A stretch of 64,000 bases of DNA from Lottia gigantea. Its lineage: Eukaryota; Mollusca; Gastropoda; Lottiidae. The notes under the pieces were generated by a model. The model had not been told where the DNA came from. It did not search any database and was given only the letters and a program-made list of their open reading frames with translations. Position numbers and translations under genes: made by a program. This document shows, one piece after another, positions 12,681 to 23,179 of this stretch. The stretch lies in NCBI RefSeq assembly GCF_000327385.1, contig NW_008708576.1:128558-192557 (forward strand). Reading direction: 5' to 3'. Position 1 is the stretch's first letter. Every line of letters begins with the position of its first letter.

Positions 12681-13118
12681 GACACGCATACAAAAATTCA
12701 GAAAACCTCTTTACAATCTCTTTAGACCTTATCCATGTTGGAGAATTAAGAAAGAATAAATAAATAGCGCCACAAAGCTCGTGGGAGTAATGAAACCCTA
12801 GGTTGAAGACTCCTGGTTTAACAGAAAGAAAGAGACCAATGACCTCGAGATGTTGGGAGCACGTGTGATAAGCCTGGTTAGTCAACCAAGGTGTCGTTAA
12901 TCGTCTTGTTTCAACACGATGTGTAATCTAGCTGAACGGTTCAGAGTAAGAAGATAACGTACTGTGATGAGTCAATCTTCTCTAGGTGTTAAAACATTGT
13001 CAAGGAATGTAGAATAGTAACTATACGACTGGATGGGCAGGAATCGCCCAGACACCTTTCGACATCTCTGTACTAAATTAAGCCGCATCAGCTGTTAACT
13101 TATACCGCTGTCCAATCA

Positions 13119-13392
13119 TCTTCACAATGTCACGCTATTGCAAACTTCGTCTTATACCTTGACAATAGCCACCTTTCTTGGATTTTAAGCTTGTGCATCG
13201 ACTCAATTAGAGCCTTCGACAGAAAGATTGTAACCATATTGTTTGTAGATATTCTGTCTAGGCCTCTGATTGGCTGTTTCCTGCAGCATACAATTCAATC
13301 AAATCGCTGCCTTAACAAACTTCCGTGATACAAGAATAGTGGGCCATTGCAGTCAAGGTATAAGGTAAAGTTCGTAATAGCTTAACATTATG
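13119..13392. mobile_element. Palindromic MITE family A, copy 2
   Basis: It starts CATCTTCACAATGTCACGC and TATACCTTGACAATAGCC. It ends GTCAAGGTATAAGGTAAAG then TTCGTAATAGCTTAACATT, the reverse complement of the start. The middle contains TCGACAGAAAG and CTGTCTAGGCCTC as an inner inverted pair. There is no protein-coding frame. Confidence 0.75.
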
Positions 13393-13641
13393 TCCAATAC
13401 AACATGACAGTTTTCACTGGTAGACTGACATAAAATTATAATAAAAGATCACTAATAAACTAATAACTTGCATTGTGAAGTTCCTAACTGTTGAAGAGGG
13501 ATAGATGTGGACCCTTTCCCTTTATCCTTATAATATTATAATGTATTCTTGCATATTATGACATATTCGTCTTTCGTGGTTTAAATTACCATGTTCGTAC
13601 AGAGGTACTTTCTCACTATATTCCGTTATGATCAATTAAAA

Positions 13642-13855
13642 CAGTGGTTCCCAACCTTCTTCCGCCTTCACACCCCTGGAGCAATCGCCTGGACTTTTCG
13701 CATCCCCAAAATTTTGTTTCATCCACATATCCAACATGATGTGAGGTGCTCTTTCAATTCAAAATAAATTATTTTCCTCGAGTATTTGGTCACACCCCTG
13801 ACATCCTAATCCCATACCCCCAGGAGGTAAAAACACCCAAGATTAGGAACCAGGG
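13642..13855 (+). mobile_element. Non-autonomous hAT-like element, copy 1
   Basis: A 214-bp element starting CAGTGGTTCCCAACC and ending GATTAGGAACCAGGG (imperfect inverted ends). Perfect 8-bp target duplications AATTAAAA lie at 13634-13641 and 13856-13863. Eight-base duplications and CAGTGGTT-type ends are typical of hAT transposons such as the Charlie group. It has no transposase. Confidence 0.85.
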
Positions 13856-14362
13856 AATTAAAAGGATCGAAAAGAAAGACCTCTACCAATCAAACCTTCA
13901 ATCGATGGTTGAAAGTGACTAACGACCTCTCAGAAATCAAGATGGAGGAAAGGAATGGAAATCCGGTTACAGAACAGCATGTTTCCTCAGGTATTTGTTA
14001 ACGGTCGACTAAATTAATGACGCCATACTATTAATTAAAAAAGTCTGACCACGATCTTGTTGAAAATGTCCAAGTAACGTTTTGTCGGGTAAAGTTGACC
14101 TACAGGTTCTTATGATGACCAAATCTACAGATGATCTCATCCAGTCACTTGGTCACTCCAATTCATCATAATTGTACTTTTATATGAACCAGGTCATTGA
14201 AATATGGGTCAAGGTAATCTGGACAAACCAATAAGCTTAATAGTCCGAAATCTAGGCCTATATTGCATTTATCTCCCAATATATCAACAACTCTGGCACA
14301 CTTTTATAAAAATTGCTATACAAATGAATATAGAAATAGATTCAATAGAGAATCTCCTAAAT

Positions 14363-14579
14363 TCCTGGTACCCAACCTGGTGTGTTTTCACCCCCTGGGG
14401 GTGTGGGTCTAGGGTGTCAGGGGTGTGGCCAACTGGTGTAGGAGAAGAAATTATTTTAAATTGAGAGAGCACCTCACATCATCACATGCAGGAAATGTGA
14501 ATGAAACAATTTTTTGGGTGTGAAAGATCCAGGTGATTGCTCCAGGGGTGTGAAGGCTGAGAAAGGTTGGGAACCACTG
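14363..14579 (-). mobile_element. Non-autonomous hAT-like element, copy 2
   Basis: Same family as 13642-13855, in the opposite orientation, 217 bp. It starts TCCTGGTACCCAACC and ends GGTTGGGAACCACTG. Perfect 8-bp target duplications TCCTAAAT lie at 14355-14362 and 14580-14587. It is internally similar to copy 1, including GGGGTGTGAAGG and AGGGTGTCAGGGGTGTG. Confidence 0.85.
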
Positions 14580-14727
14580 TCCTAAATCAATGGTTGCACT
14601 AATACTAGAGTTAGTTGATGTCCGGTGTCTATATAGGCTGACAACAGGGCAGCAATACCCGAAAGAATATGGGAAGTTCATATATACAGGGTCCAAAAAA
14701 TCACTTGAGATCAGAAATTGTCTTATA

Positions 14728-14841
14728 TGGGGGTGTGGGACTAGGGTGTCAGGGGTGTGACCAACTGGTGTAGGAGAAGAATGTAAAGAAGGTCCAGGTG
14801 ATTACTCCAGGGGTGTGAAGGCTGAAAAAGGTTGGGAACCA
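14728..14841 (-). mobile_element. hAT-like element fragment, copy 3
   Basis: It carries the GGGGTGTGGGACTAGGGTGT stretch and the intact end AAAAAGGTTGGGAACCACT. About half of the internal sequence and the other end are missing, so no target duplication can be read. Confidence 0.75.
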
Positions 14842-14849
14842 CTAATGTA

Positions 14850-15450
14850 GGGTAACTGCATAAAATACTTGTACGAGTACAAACTGCTGTATTGCAGAAA
14901 ATTTAAGACTTTCCAGCCCGACTGTATTATATATCAGTACTATTAAGGATGTGGGTTGTTTTTTTACTACATCAGACCACAATGAATATCCGACAAGAAC
15001 ACAGGGTCACAGTTATTATGCCAGCAACCATAGTACAAGCTATATAATCAGACTAAATCGTACTGGCTAATTAGTCATTCCTTAAAGGGATATATCCAAA
15101 AGAACCGATGATATGTTTAGAAGGATATTATACAGCTTTACACCCTTCTATAACTATCGATAAAACATAATTTATGAAATATAATGCTTTATATCCAACC
15201 ATTTATAATTTGGCGGGATAATTCCAACAGTGGAATATGGGTTACCAATTATTTCAAATTGGGATCCGTTAATTTTTCTTTTCAACGAGTTCGTCAACTA
15301 AATATTTAAGGGGCCCAACGACCAAACCAACAACCCAGAATCATCCAATTTGAACCAATCCAACTACAAATTACTACGACTACCAACAACTACATAGTTT
15401 GCGATATCAGCATCCGCTGGAAGCGAGCGTTAACTTGTCATCTACCAACC
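14850..15450. other. No gene recognised; AT-rich intergenic DNA
   Basis: No splice-supported open frame or clear repeat was found. Nothing is annotated here. Confidence 0.35.
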
Positions 15451-15454
15451 AACC

Positions 15455-15710
15455 AAAGTGGTCACCAGTTGCGTATGATTGTGGGTAATAATAGCTGTCT
15501 TAAGTTCCGAACGCAACACTCGTGCTCTAGAGACCGAAACATTTGTCTCTACTCTAGCCTCTGATAGCTAATTGGACAGTTGTAAAAATGGCTATCGGAG
15601 GCTGAAATAGAGGCAGAGGTTTCAGACTAGTGCATTCACAGAGTTGTGAGTTGCGTTCGGTACTCATGACCACATGCATTATTCGCAAACATACACAACT
15701 GTGAGGGCCC
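15455..15710. mobile_element. Palindromic MITE family B, copy 2
   Basis: The left arm has GTCACCAGTTGCGTATGATT and AAGTTCCGAACGCAACAC. The right arm has GAGTTGCGTTCGGTACTCATG and CATTATTCGCAAACATACAC in inverted order. It is longer than copy 1 (about 255 bp). The middle holds CTGATAGCTAATTGGACAG and GGCTATCGGAGGC as a second inverted pair. Confidence 0.65.
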
Positions 15711-16020
15711 TTTTAAAATGTACTCGACTGACACGTTAGATTAAACGACCTGCCCCTTTAAGACTAGTTCCTGGTGACTAATGGAATATGACTAAGAAAT
15801 TGTAAACCGGATAATAATCCGACTTCCCCACCAGCTGTCAAAGGATGTAAGTTTTTCTATTAGACAAGGCTAATGCACCTTAAATATGTTACAAGAAATT
15901 ACTCATTCATCGTAAAATATAGTACATAAAAATTTTGTCAAACAAGCGTTATTTGTTACGTTGGATAATTAACGTAAAGTTTGTCTGGTTCATATTGATT
16001 CACTCTACTCTGTTCACTCC

Positions 16021-16253
16021 GTCTTCACAATGTCAAGCTATTACAAATACCGTACATATACCTTGACTGCAATAGCCACTTTTCTTGCATCAGAAATGCA
16101 GAGGTATGATTGAATTGTTGAATACAGCCAACCAGAGCCCTCGATAGAAAGGCTGTATACAATATGACTTCGTGTTCAGATCGGGGGCCCCTCTCATCAG
16201 ATCACTTCAATTCCAAACTTTAGTGATACAAGAAAGGTGACTATTGCAGTCAA
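16021..16253. mobile_element. Palindromic MITE family A, copy 3 (interrupted by an insertion)
   Basis: It begins GTCTTCACAATGTCAAGC and CCTTGACTGCAATAGCCAC and reaches GTGACTATTGCAGTCAAGG. At that point a second element (16262-16378) has inserted. The remaining right end after 16386 is short and diverged. Confidence 0.7.
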
Positions 16254-16261
16254 GGTTAAAC

Positions 16262-16378
16262 CAGGGGCGGAGCCAAAGAGGGACAGAGGATGCAGTCGCC
16301 CCCCTCCGCTCTGCAGCATATTTTTCGGGCAAAAATTTCAGATATTTCCCCTCGGATGTAAACCTGGCGCCGCCACAG
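16262..16378 (+). mobile_element. Second hAT-like short element, nested in a family A MITE
   Basis: A 117-bp element whose left end CAGGGGCGGAGCCA is similar to the inverted right end CTGTGGCGGCGCCA. The flanks are GGTTAAAC (16254-16261) and GGTTAAAT (16379-16386), 7 of 8 bases identical. The interior has GCATATTTTTCGGGCAAAAA and GTAAACCTGGCGCC. Related copies are at about 19370-19540 and next to the assembly gap at 20840-20883. Confidence 0.7.
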
Positions 16379-16679
16379 GGTTAAATACTTAATTCGAAAT
16401 ATCTAAATATATACATTTTAAAGATGTGTTCACTCTTAAAGGGTACTATCGGCGCGACCTTAACAGTTGAAATATATCAATCTTTGTCCAATGCCAATAC
16501 ACTGCCCAAAACAAACGAGCATACATTATTATCAAACTTATCACCATTCAAACAAAATAAGCTCACATGACAATAGATCCCATGATTAAATATCAAAGAG
16601 CCGCGGTGAGAAATGATCCGATACTTGGTGATTCTATTTTCTGACAATAACACAACAGAAAATTACCTTTACTGATACT

Positions 16680-17950
16680 GATAACTAGAATATAACCCAG
16701 AGTTTGGTGATTTCTGGTGGGTTTTCATCTATACCTAACCCAGAGTAAAGTGTTTTATAAAAAGACAATAGTAGACCAACATCTAGATTACAATCCAGAG
16801 TAACGTGATGCCTGGTGTTTCTAAAATCAGAAAATAGTACAACAGTAGAGCACCCTCTAGAATATAACCCAGAGTAACGCGATGCCTGGTGTTCCCACAA
16901 TCAGAAACTAGAATATTATCCAGTTATTACGTTGGGTGATGTCTGGTGTTTCTATAGCCGGTGAAATGACAGTAAGCCGCCCTCTAGATAGAATATAACA
17001 CAGAGATAGGGGATGTCTAGTTATATATATGAAAAACAGACAAAATGCAACTGTGATGTATAGTGTTTCTCTAAACAGACGATAGTACAACAGTAGATCA
17101 CTCTCTACTCAGGGTTAGTTGATGTCTGGTGTATAAATGAAATGAATGGAGTTTTACGTCCTACTCTGGTGTATAAACAGATATTAGCACAACAGTGAAT
17201 CACTCTTGGAATACACCCAGGATTAGGTGATGTCTTGTGTATAAACAGATATTATTACAACAGTGAATCACTCTTGGAATACTCCCAGGGTTAGGTGATG
17301 TCTTGTGTATAAACACAAACAGATATTATTACAACAGTGAATCACTCTTGGGATACTCCCAGGGTTAGGTGATGTCTTGTGTATAAACACAAACAGATAT
17401 AGTTACAACAGTGAATCACTCTTGGAATACACCCAGGGTTAGTTGATGTCTGGTGTTTCTTTAAGCAGAAAATAGTACAACAGTGAGCCCCTCTCTAAAT
17501 TGTAAACCCACAGGGGGGTTTCTATAAACAGACAAAAGCTCAACAGTAGACCACTTTCTAGAATATAACCCAGGTTTAGGAGATGTCTGGTGTTTCTTTA
17601 AGCAGAAAATAAAACAACTGTGGCCCCTCTCTAGAATGTAACCCACAGACAAAAGTACAACAGTAGACTACACTTTAGAATATAACTCAGAGTTAGGTGA
17701 TTTCTGGGGTTTCTTTAAACAGACAACAGTACAGCAGTGAACCGCTCTCTAGAATATAACCCAGGGTTAGGTGTTGTCTGGTGTTTCTAAAAACAGACAA
17801 TAGTACAGCAGTGAACCACCCTCTAGAATATAACCCAGAGTTTGGTGTATTTCTAAAATCAGACGATATTACAACAGTAAACCACCATCTAGAATAGAGT
17901 TAGGTGATGTTTAGTGGATAACATCCGCAATAGTGATGCTGTCGACAACC
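16680..17950. repeat. Minisatellite array, units about 65-80 bp
   Basis: Diverged units built on the theme CTCTAGAATATAACCCAGAG, then TTAGGTGATGTCTGGTGTTT, then CAGACAATAGTACAACAGTA run for about 1.27 kb. Units at 17160-17440 form a more uniform block with AACAGTGAATCACTCTTGG. Several reverse-strand frames of 60-70 codons arise from the repeat and have no independent support. Confidence 0.85.
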
Positions 17951-18059
17951 CTCTAAAATATTGATAACACCAAGACCTAGTAGCTTCATATAGTATAACA
18001 ATACTGTTATACAAAACTAAAAAAAAACATCTTCTCAAAAAAGACAAGTGGGTACTTAC

Positions 18060-18147
18060 CAGGAAAACTGTAAGATTTCTGCACTAAAATTGTAGTCAAA
18101 AAGACGATAAATAGATTAAAAACGTTGAAAGTAGCTTGTGGTACCAT
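18060..18147 (-). CDS. Possible first coding exon of a secreted protein
   Basis: An ATG at 18147 opens 29 codons ending at a good donor (CCTG|GTAAGT, 18060). The peptide begins MVPQATF, followed by a hydrophobic core (NLFIVFLTTILV) and QKSYSFPG, which looks like a cleavable signal peptide. The exon ends in phase 1. No following exon could be identified between here and the metalloprotease. It could be an alternative 5' exon of that gene or an isolated gene start, and it might be chance. Confidence 0.35.
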
Positions 18148-18964
18148 CTTATTCTCGAGCTGACAAGTACTGAAGTTTTATTCCTATATTGTTATTTCTT
18201 CTCACTATTACATTTGGCATTTTCACTATCTAAAAACCAACTACTGTATTTTCTCTTGATTGGTCCCAATTTAGATAATTTTCTAACATTTTTCCTTTAT
18301 CTAAATTTCAAATTTTAACAATCAATAGAGTTTTGAGGTTAAGTGAAAAATTGGTTTAAGTCCACTCAATGTTAATAGAAGCGATGCTAATTTTTTAGAA
18401 TGAATTGAAGATAGGTCCAAAGTTATCATTCAGCAGATTCTGGCGATTCTCTAAAGCCCTAATTCCAGATTTCTCTAGAAATATGCTGCTTTAGAAAATG
18501 ACTACTGATGTCACGGCAAACCACAGTTCCAGTGTCGTGTAGAAAGAGTTCACAGTGTAAATGCGTTGGTACCAAATTGGATATCACTCGTTTGAAATAC
18601 TTTTAGTCTAGAACTTCAAGTCTTCAAAAGTTTGTTGGTACCACCACCTTACTGGCCTACGTGATACAAAAAAAGTAAATTTAACCAAAGTATATATATA
18701 TATTTAGGTAGAAACTGGTTTTTGAAATTTGTCATCTAAGGTACGAGTTTGCCGCAGGCGCTTGTCATACTATTTATGAGTATTTGATCTCTGTCTAATT
18801 TAGACCATAAAAGTCTGGGCTAACTAGGTCTATATGACAGTGGGTCGGTTCCTCGCCTTAATTACTAATTAGTTTAATTAATTAACCTGAAAGTAGGCCA
18901 CAGAGTGACCTAATATTATGGTCATTTACCATGTGCTCAAGTCAAATTTACTCCAGAACGTTTT

Positions 18965-19053
18965 AGCATCAATTAATAATTTAAAATGAATGAATGAATG
19001 AATGAATGAATAAATAAATCGAAAAATAAACACAATAAATAAATAAAGAAATG

Positions 19054-19092
<39 letters not shown>

Positions 19093-19235
19093 AAATGAAT
19101 TAAATTAAAATTGCAAAAATAAATGAATAAATAAATTTCAAATTAATGATGCAAAAATAATTTCACAATAAATTTCAAATTAATAAATAAACTGAAAAAT
19201 AAAAAAATTAATAAATAAGAATAGATGAGAATAAA
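18965..19235 (+). repeat. A-rich AAAT/GAAT simple repeat
   Basis: Runs of GAAT (18988-19010) and AAAT (about 19054-19092), followed by degenerate A-rich sequence. This is ordinary microsatellite sequence. Confidence 0.85.
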
Positions 19236-19369
19236 ATACAATAAATAAACTGGTCGTGAGAAGATAAAATGTTAAGTTGATTATGATGAATACTGTTTGA
19301 CAATATTCAAATGATTTATATCGAACAACTATCATTATAATATATTATAATTTATATTCTTACATTAGT

Positions 19370-19540
19370 CCACGAGCCAAAAGGAGGGGGGGGGGGGACT
19401 GGCGGAGGGATCAGCCGCCCCTCGCATCCCCGAAAGCAAGTTTTTCGGGCAAATATCTCATAACAAAGTTAGAAATTAGAGCAATCTCAGATATTTTGCA
19501 CTCCTTCCCTATCGTACGTAAACCTGGCTCTGCCAGTGTA
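19370..19540 (+). mobile_element. Second hAT-like family, diverged copy
   Basis: Contains CCACGAGCCAAAAGGAGG with a 12-base G run, the internal AAGCAAGTTTTTCGGGCAAA, and the end CGTACGTAAACCTGGCTCTG. This matches the order of motifs in the element at 16262-16378. The ends are too diverged to read a target duplication. Confidence 0.6.
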
Positions 19541-19689
19541 TTAGTCCTTGTGGGTATTAAATTTTTAAGGTTTTTCACGAAGTAGTGACAATATTTTATC
19601 ATTTGGATTGATTCAAAGAGAATGGAGCACCTGATATGACTTCACGAGTGGTTTACCATCTTAACACGTCTTTTTGACAGTCCATATAG

Positions 19690-20190
19690 CTAATATTGTT
19701 TATTTGGTAATTTTTTTTTAGCCTTTGATAACTATGTAACTATTCTGAAAGTTTCGTATATAGTCTTTGCTTGGAATTTGACGCCTCATATACTTGCTGA
19801 CTATTAGGCTCTGATAGTTATTACCCATCTTATTCTATAGCGATCTGACTAGTTTGAAACTTTCTGATTCCTACTTAGCCTCTCATAGTTATTTGACTTG
19901 TTGGTATTTGCTGACTATCGCTAGTCTCTAATAGTTGACTATCTGACATTTGCCGACTCGGACTCTATACCTAGGTTCTGGTAGGTATTTAACTAGTCAG
20001 AACATACTGACTCCTACCTCGTCTTTGATGTCTATATAGCTAGTCTGAAATATACTGACCCTTATCTAGCATCTGATGTCTATATAGCTTGTCTAAATCT
20101 TGCTGACTTGAACTTAGCCTCTGAAAGCTGACTGCCTGACCTTTGCGGACACTTATCTGGCCTCTGATAGTTATACCAGTTGGAAACTAA
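19690..20190. repeat. Degenerate minisatellite, units about 45-60 bp
   Basis: Recurring phrases TAGCCTCTGATAGTTAT, GACTAGTCTGAAA and CTGACTCCTACCT appear at least eight times with much divergence. No coding signal was seen. Confidence 0.65.
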
Positions 20191-20789
20191 AAGGATTCTA
20201 AAAATTGTTGAGAAGTAAATGCACATCAACTATATAAGGCCAAATATTTCTGATTTTCAAGTATTTAATTTAAGACATTTTATAATATATTTTACCATCA
20301 TACAATAATAGAATATTTTTAATGTTAAAGTGATACTACGTCTTAGAATGAGCATGAAATTTAAGTTCTGGAAATAGTCAGTATGAATATAAATTCATCA
20401 GTTAACTTACCTGGTGTCATAAAGTTACAACAGAATCCCTGTAAAATCTGTAAAATTGGAAAATTCATAAAACTAAGTAATTATTTTAAAAACGCTTAAT
20501 ATTGATATTAAGCGTTTTTCAATAATTAATTGCATTTTTATGGATAATTACTAAGTTTTTTTGATTTATCAGATTATATAAGGATCCTGTTATGTTATTT
20601 ATGATACCAGGTTTATCTACTGGCTCTTATTCGCCATGTTTAAAATTATTAAATTTTATGTTAATTCTAAAACGTACTATCATTTTGAAATAGTGCTCAA
20701 CGACTCAAGTTCTGTTTTAATATTTCTATATCACCATCATTTACAGTCTTTGGCAAATCTGAGAAACAAATCACACAAGTCTGCTGACT

Positions 20790-20839
20790 NNNNNNNNNNN
20801 NNNNNNNNNNNNNNNNNNNNNNNNNNNNNNNNNNNNNNN
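20790..20839. other. Assembly gap (50 N)
   Basis: Fifty undetermined bases. They are followed by a C-rich run and the end of a second-family hAT-like element (GTAAACCTGGCGCCGCCACT, 20862-20881). The gap most likely reflects the homopolymer in that repeat, so its true length is unknown. Confidence 0.95.
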
Positions 20840-20945
20840 CCCCCCCCCCACCCCCCTCGAACGTAAACCTGGCGCCGCCACTGGCCATAGTACCTCTTTC
20901 GGGATACGTTTGGTAGATATATCTAATACAAATTACAAAACTTAC

Positions 20946-21813
20946 CTCCCTTGGGTGTAAAGCTGGAGTTATTCCATGAGCTGGTAGAATTGGGAGACCC
21001 AGTACCAGAAGTACAATTACACTGAAGCATCTGAGATTGGAGAGCCCATTGTTTCAGTTTCAGGGACGATAACTCCATCTGTATCCATTCTAAATCCTTT
21101 TCAACAGATTCATATTCAACTTGCTGTCCGGGAAGTTCTTTAGCAGACGACAATAATTCTTGGAGAGAGATATCGTCAATGTTCTGACTCTTGTTCAGCC
21201 AAACGTATGAAACTTTTGTCGTCTGTCTCAGAGGAGGGCTACCATTTGTGCTGAACGTTTCGATCTTTTTCTCTAAATCCAGAGTTTGATTGTTCAAGTA
21301 ATCCATATGATGAGTTAAATTTGAGAACGTCAGCTCAAAATATTCGATGGTGTTTTTTATATCCTGTTCCGATGAAGATTGTAGACTTTCTAACTTATTC
21401 AGTCGTCCTTCAATAATCTTGATTTTCAGAGGAGAAACGAGGGATTTCTTCAACTGAGATATGTTTCCTGTGATTTCTAAGAGCGTTTGATCCTGTTCAT
21501 CCAGTCTGTGAGTAATGGCGGACAATTCCTCGGCGTTTTCAGCAACTTGGATCGCCATTTTGGACATTCTCGATTCACAAGCTTCTATTTTCTTTTCTAA
21601 AGTTTTAAACTTGTTGCTGACCAAACCTCGCTCTTCAACCAACATGGCGATATTTAACTCCATGTCCTGCTTGTCAGCTTTCAGATAGTCTATCTGATAT
21701 TGAAAAGAATCAAAGATGGCCACAAAATCAAATTCTTGATGAGATTTTAATACATTTTCTATAGAAACACTTATAAAGAGAGTAAATAAGTAACAATATA
21801 TAAGAGTCGCCAT
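20946..21813 (-). CDS. Secreted coiled-coil protein, first exon
   Basis: ATG at 21813. The exon runs 868 nt to a good donor (GGGAG|GTAAG) and ends in phase 1. Residues 1-17 form a signal peptide (LIYCYLFTLFISVS). Residues about 40-175 are heptad-rich and charged with few prolines (for example LDEQDQTLLEITGNISQLKK), typical of a coiled coil. Several N-glycosylation sequons follow (NLT, NQT, NKS, NCT, NST). The C-terminal part is Ser/Asn/Gly-rich after a single CNC motif. I do not recognise the family. A C1q-like, collagen-like or olfactomedin-like domain could follow, but the next exon was not found and may be in the adjacent gap. A short acceptor/donor pair at 20411-20438 does not fit in frame. 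Confidence 0.65.
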
Positions 21814-22209
21814 TTTGTATAGCCACCAAGTTCCATTTGGTATAATTTGGGCTAATTAAATTAATTTGACTTGTAAACTATTTAGGTCGATGCTTCGATA
21901 ACAGTGTATTGCGTTTCAGTTTAGTTTATTTGGTATTTGACTATCGTTAGATAATTTCAACCAGTAGCACTCTCGTGTGACTTTTCTTTTTATGTTTAAA
22001 AGAGTGAATAGCCCCTTTTACACCAGGCCGCTATAACATGTACCCTGTTACATTACAGTATACTCAAGTGATCTGAGAATGGTTCTTCAGTGCAGTGTAA
22101 ATGAAAAGCGTTCTTGGAACGGTTATCTGTAGAACTCTTCTTGAAGAAGTTAAATTTAACCTTTGTAGTCACCGTAATGTAATCGAAGACTATCTAGAAA
22201 TTTGAGAAA

Positions 22210-23082
22210 AAATAGTTGGCCAGGCAAGTTAACATACGCCCACTGGCAGCAGTCAGAAATGATAAAACAGTCTTTGGTGACTAAAGTACCAATTTTTCAT
22301 ATTAAAGAAATTTTAATAGTTTGAATTCAATGATATATATATTTACTGCCAGTTATTTAATTTATGCTCAGAAATACCACCAAATTTTTAAATATAGCTA
22401 ATAGAGTGAAACGTCAAGTCAGACACGATATTTCAAATTATTAAATAACACAGCTCTAATATTAAGGGCAAAACTTAAAAATTGTTAATAGAGAAATTGT
22501 CAAAAGATCTCATCAATATAAATAAAAAAGACGTAAAACTCATTTCATTTCCTTTATCAACATAAATCATCACTCCAAATTTACAAAAAATCTAAGTCAA
22601 GGGCTATAACTCAAAAACCTCTCATCGAAAAATCGTCAAATTTGAACTTGACCAAGATCTCATCATTATAAATGATCCCACCAAATTTCATTTAAATCAG
22701 ATGAACACTAATTTCTGTTGTGCTCATGATCAAATTTTGACGCGTTTTTCGTAAGTCAAGGGCAATAACTCAAAAACCGTTCATAGAAAAATCGTTGACG
22801 ATCTCATCAATATAAATGAGCACACCAAGTTTCATTAAAATCAGATGAAAACTGTAGTCTCCATTGTTGACGCGTTTTTCATAAGTCAAGGGCAATAACT
22901 CAAAAACCGTTCATCCAAAAATTCGAACTTCACCAAGATCTCATCAGTATACAAGACCACACCAATTTTCATTAAAATCAGACAAAAACTGTAGTCTCTA
23001 TTGTGTTCACAAGAAATGTTGACGGACTGACGGACAGGGGCGACGGCAATATACGTCCACATTTCCATGTGGACGTATAAAA
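22210..23082 (-). mobile_element. Repeat-bearing DNA element with GGGCGTAT-type ends
   Basis: One end reads GCAAGTTAACATACGCCCAC. The other reads CCATGTGGACGTATAAAAA. The interior has three to four diverged tandem units of about 115-130 bp with AGTCAAGGGCAATAACTC and CCAAGATCTCATCA, then TGACGGACTGACGGACAGGG. The same ends in opposite orientation bound 41292-42330. No protein is encoded, so it is non-autonomous. Confidence 0.65.
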
Positions 23083-23179
23083 ACAGAACTCAAATATCTG
23101 TCATAGGTTAGGAATAAACGATTGTCCGCTCTATAGGCCTCATTGACCGAAAATGCCAAACACCTAATTTTGCTAAATA

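Noticed and set aside
16680-17652. Reverse-strand frames as small genes
   Set aside because: They arise from minisatellite units and share the repeat's sequence.
20411-20438. Short exon following the coiled-coil exon
   Set aside because: The acceptor and donor look good, but in the required phase it meets a stop after four residues, so it cannot be a normal internal exon of that gene.
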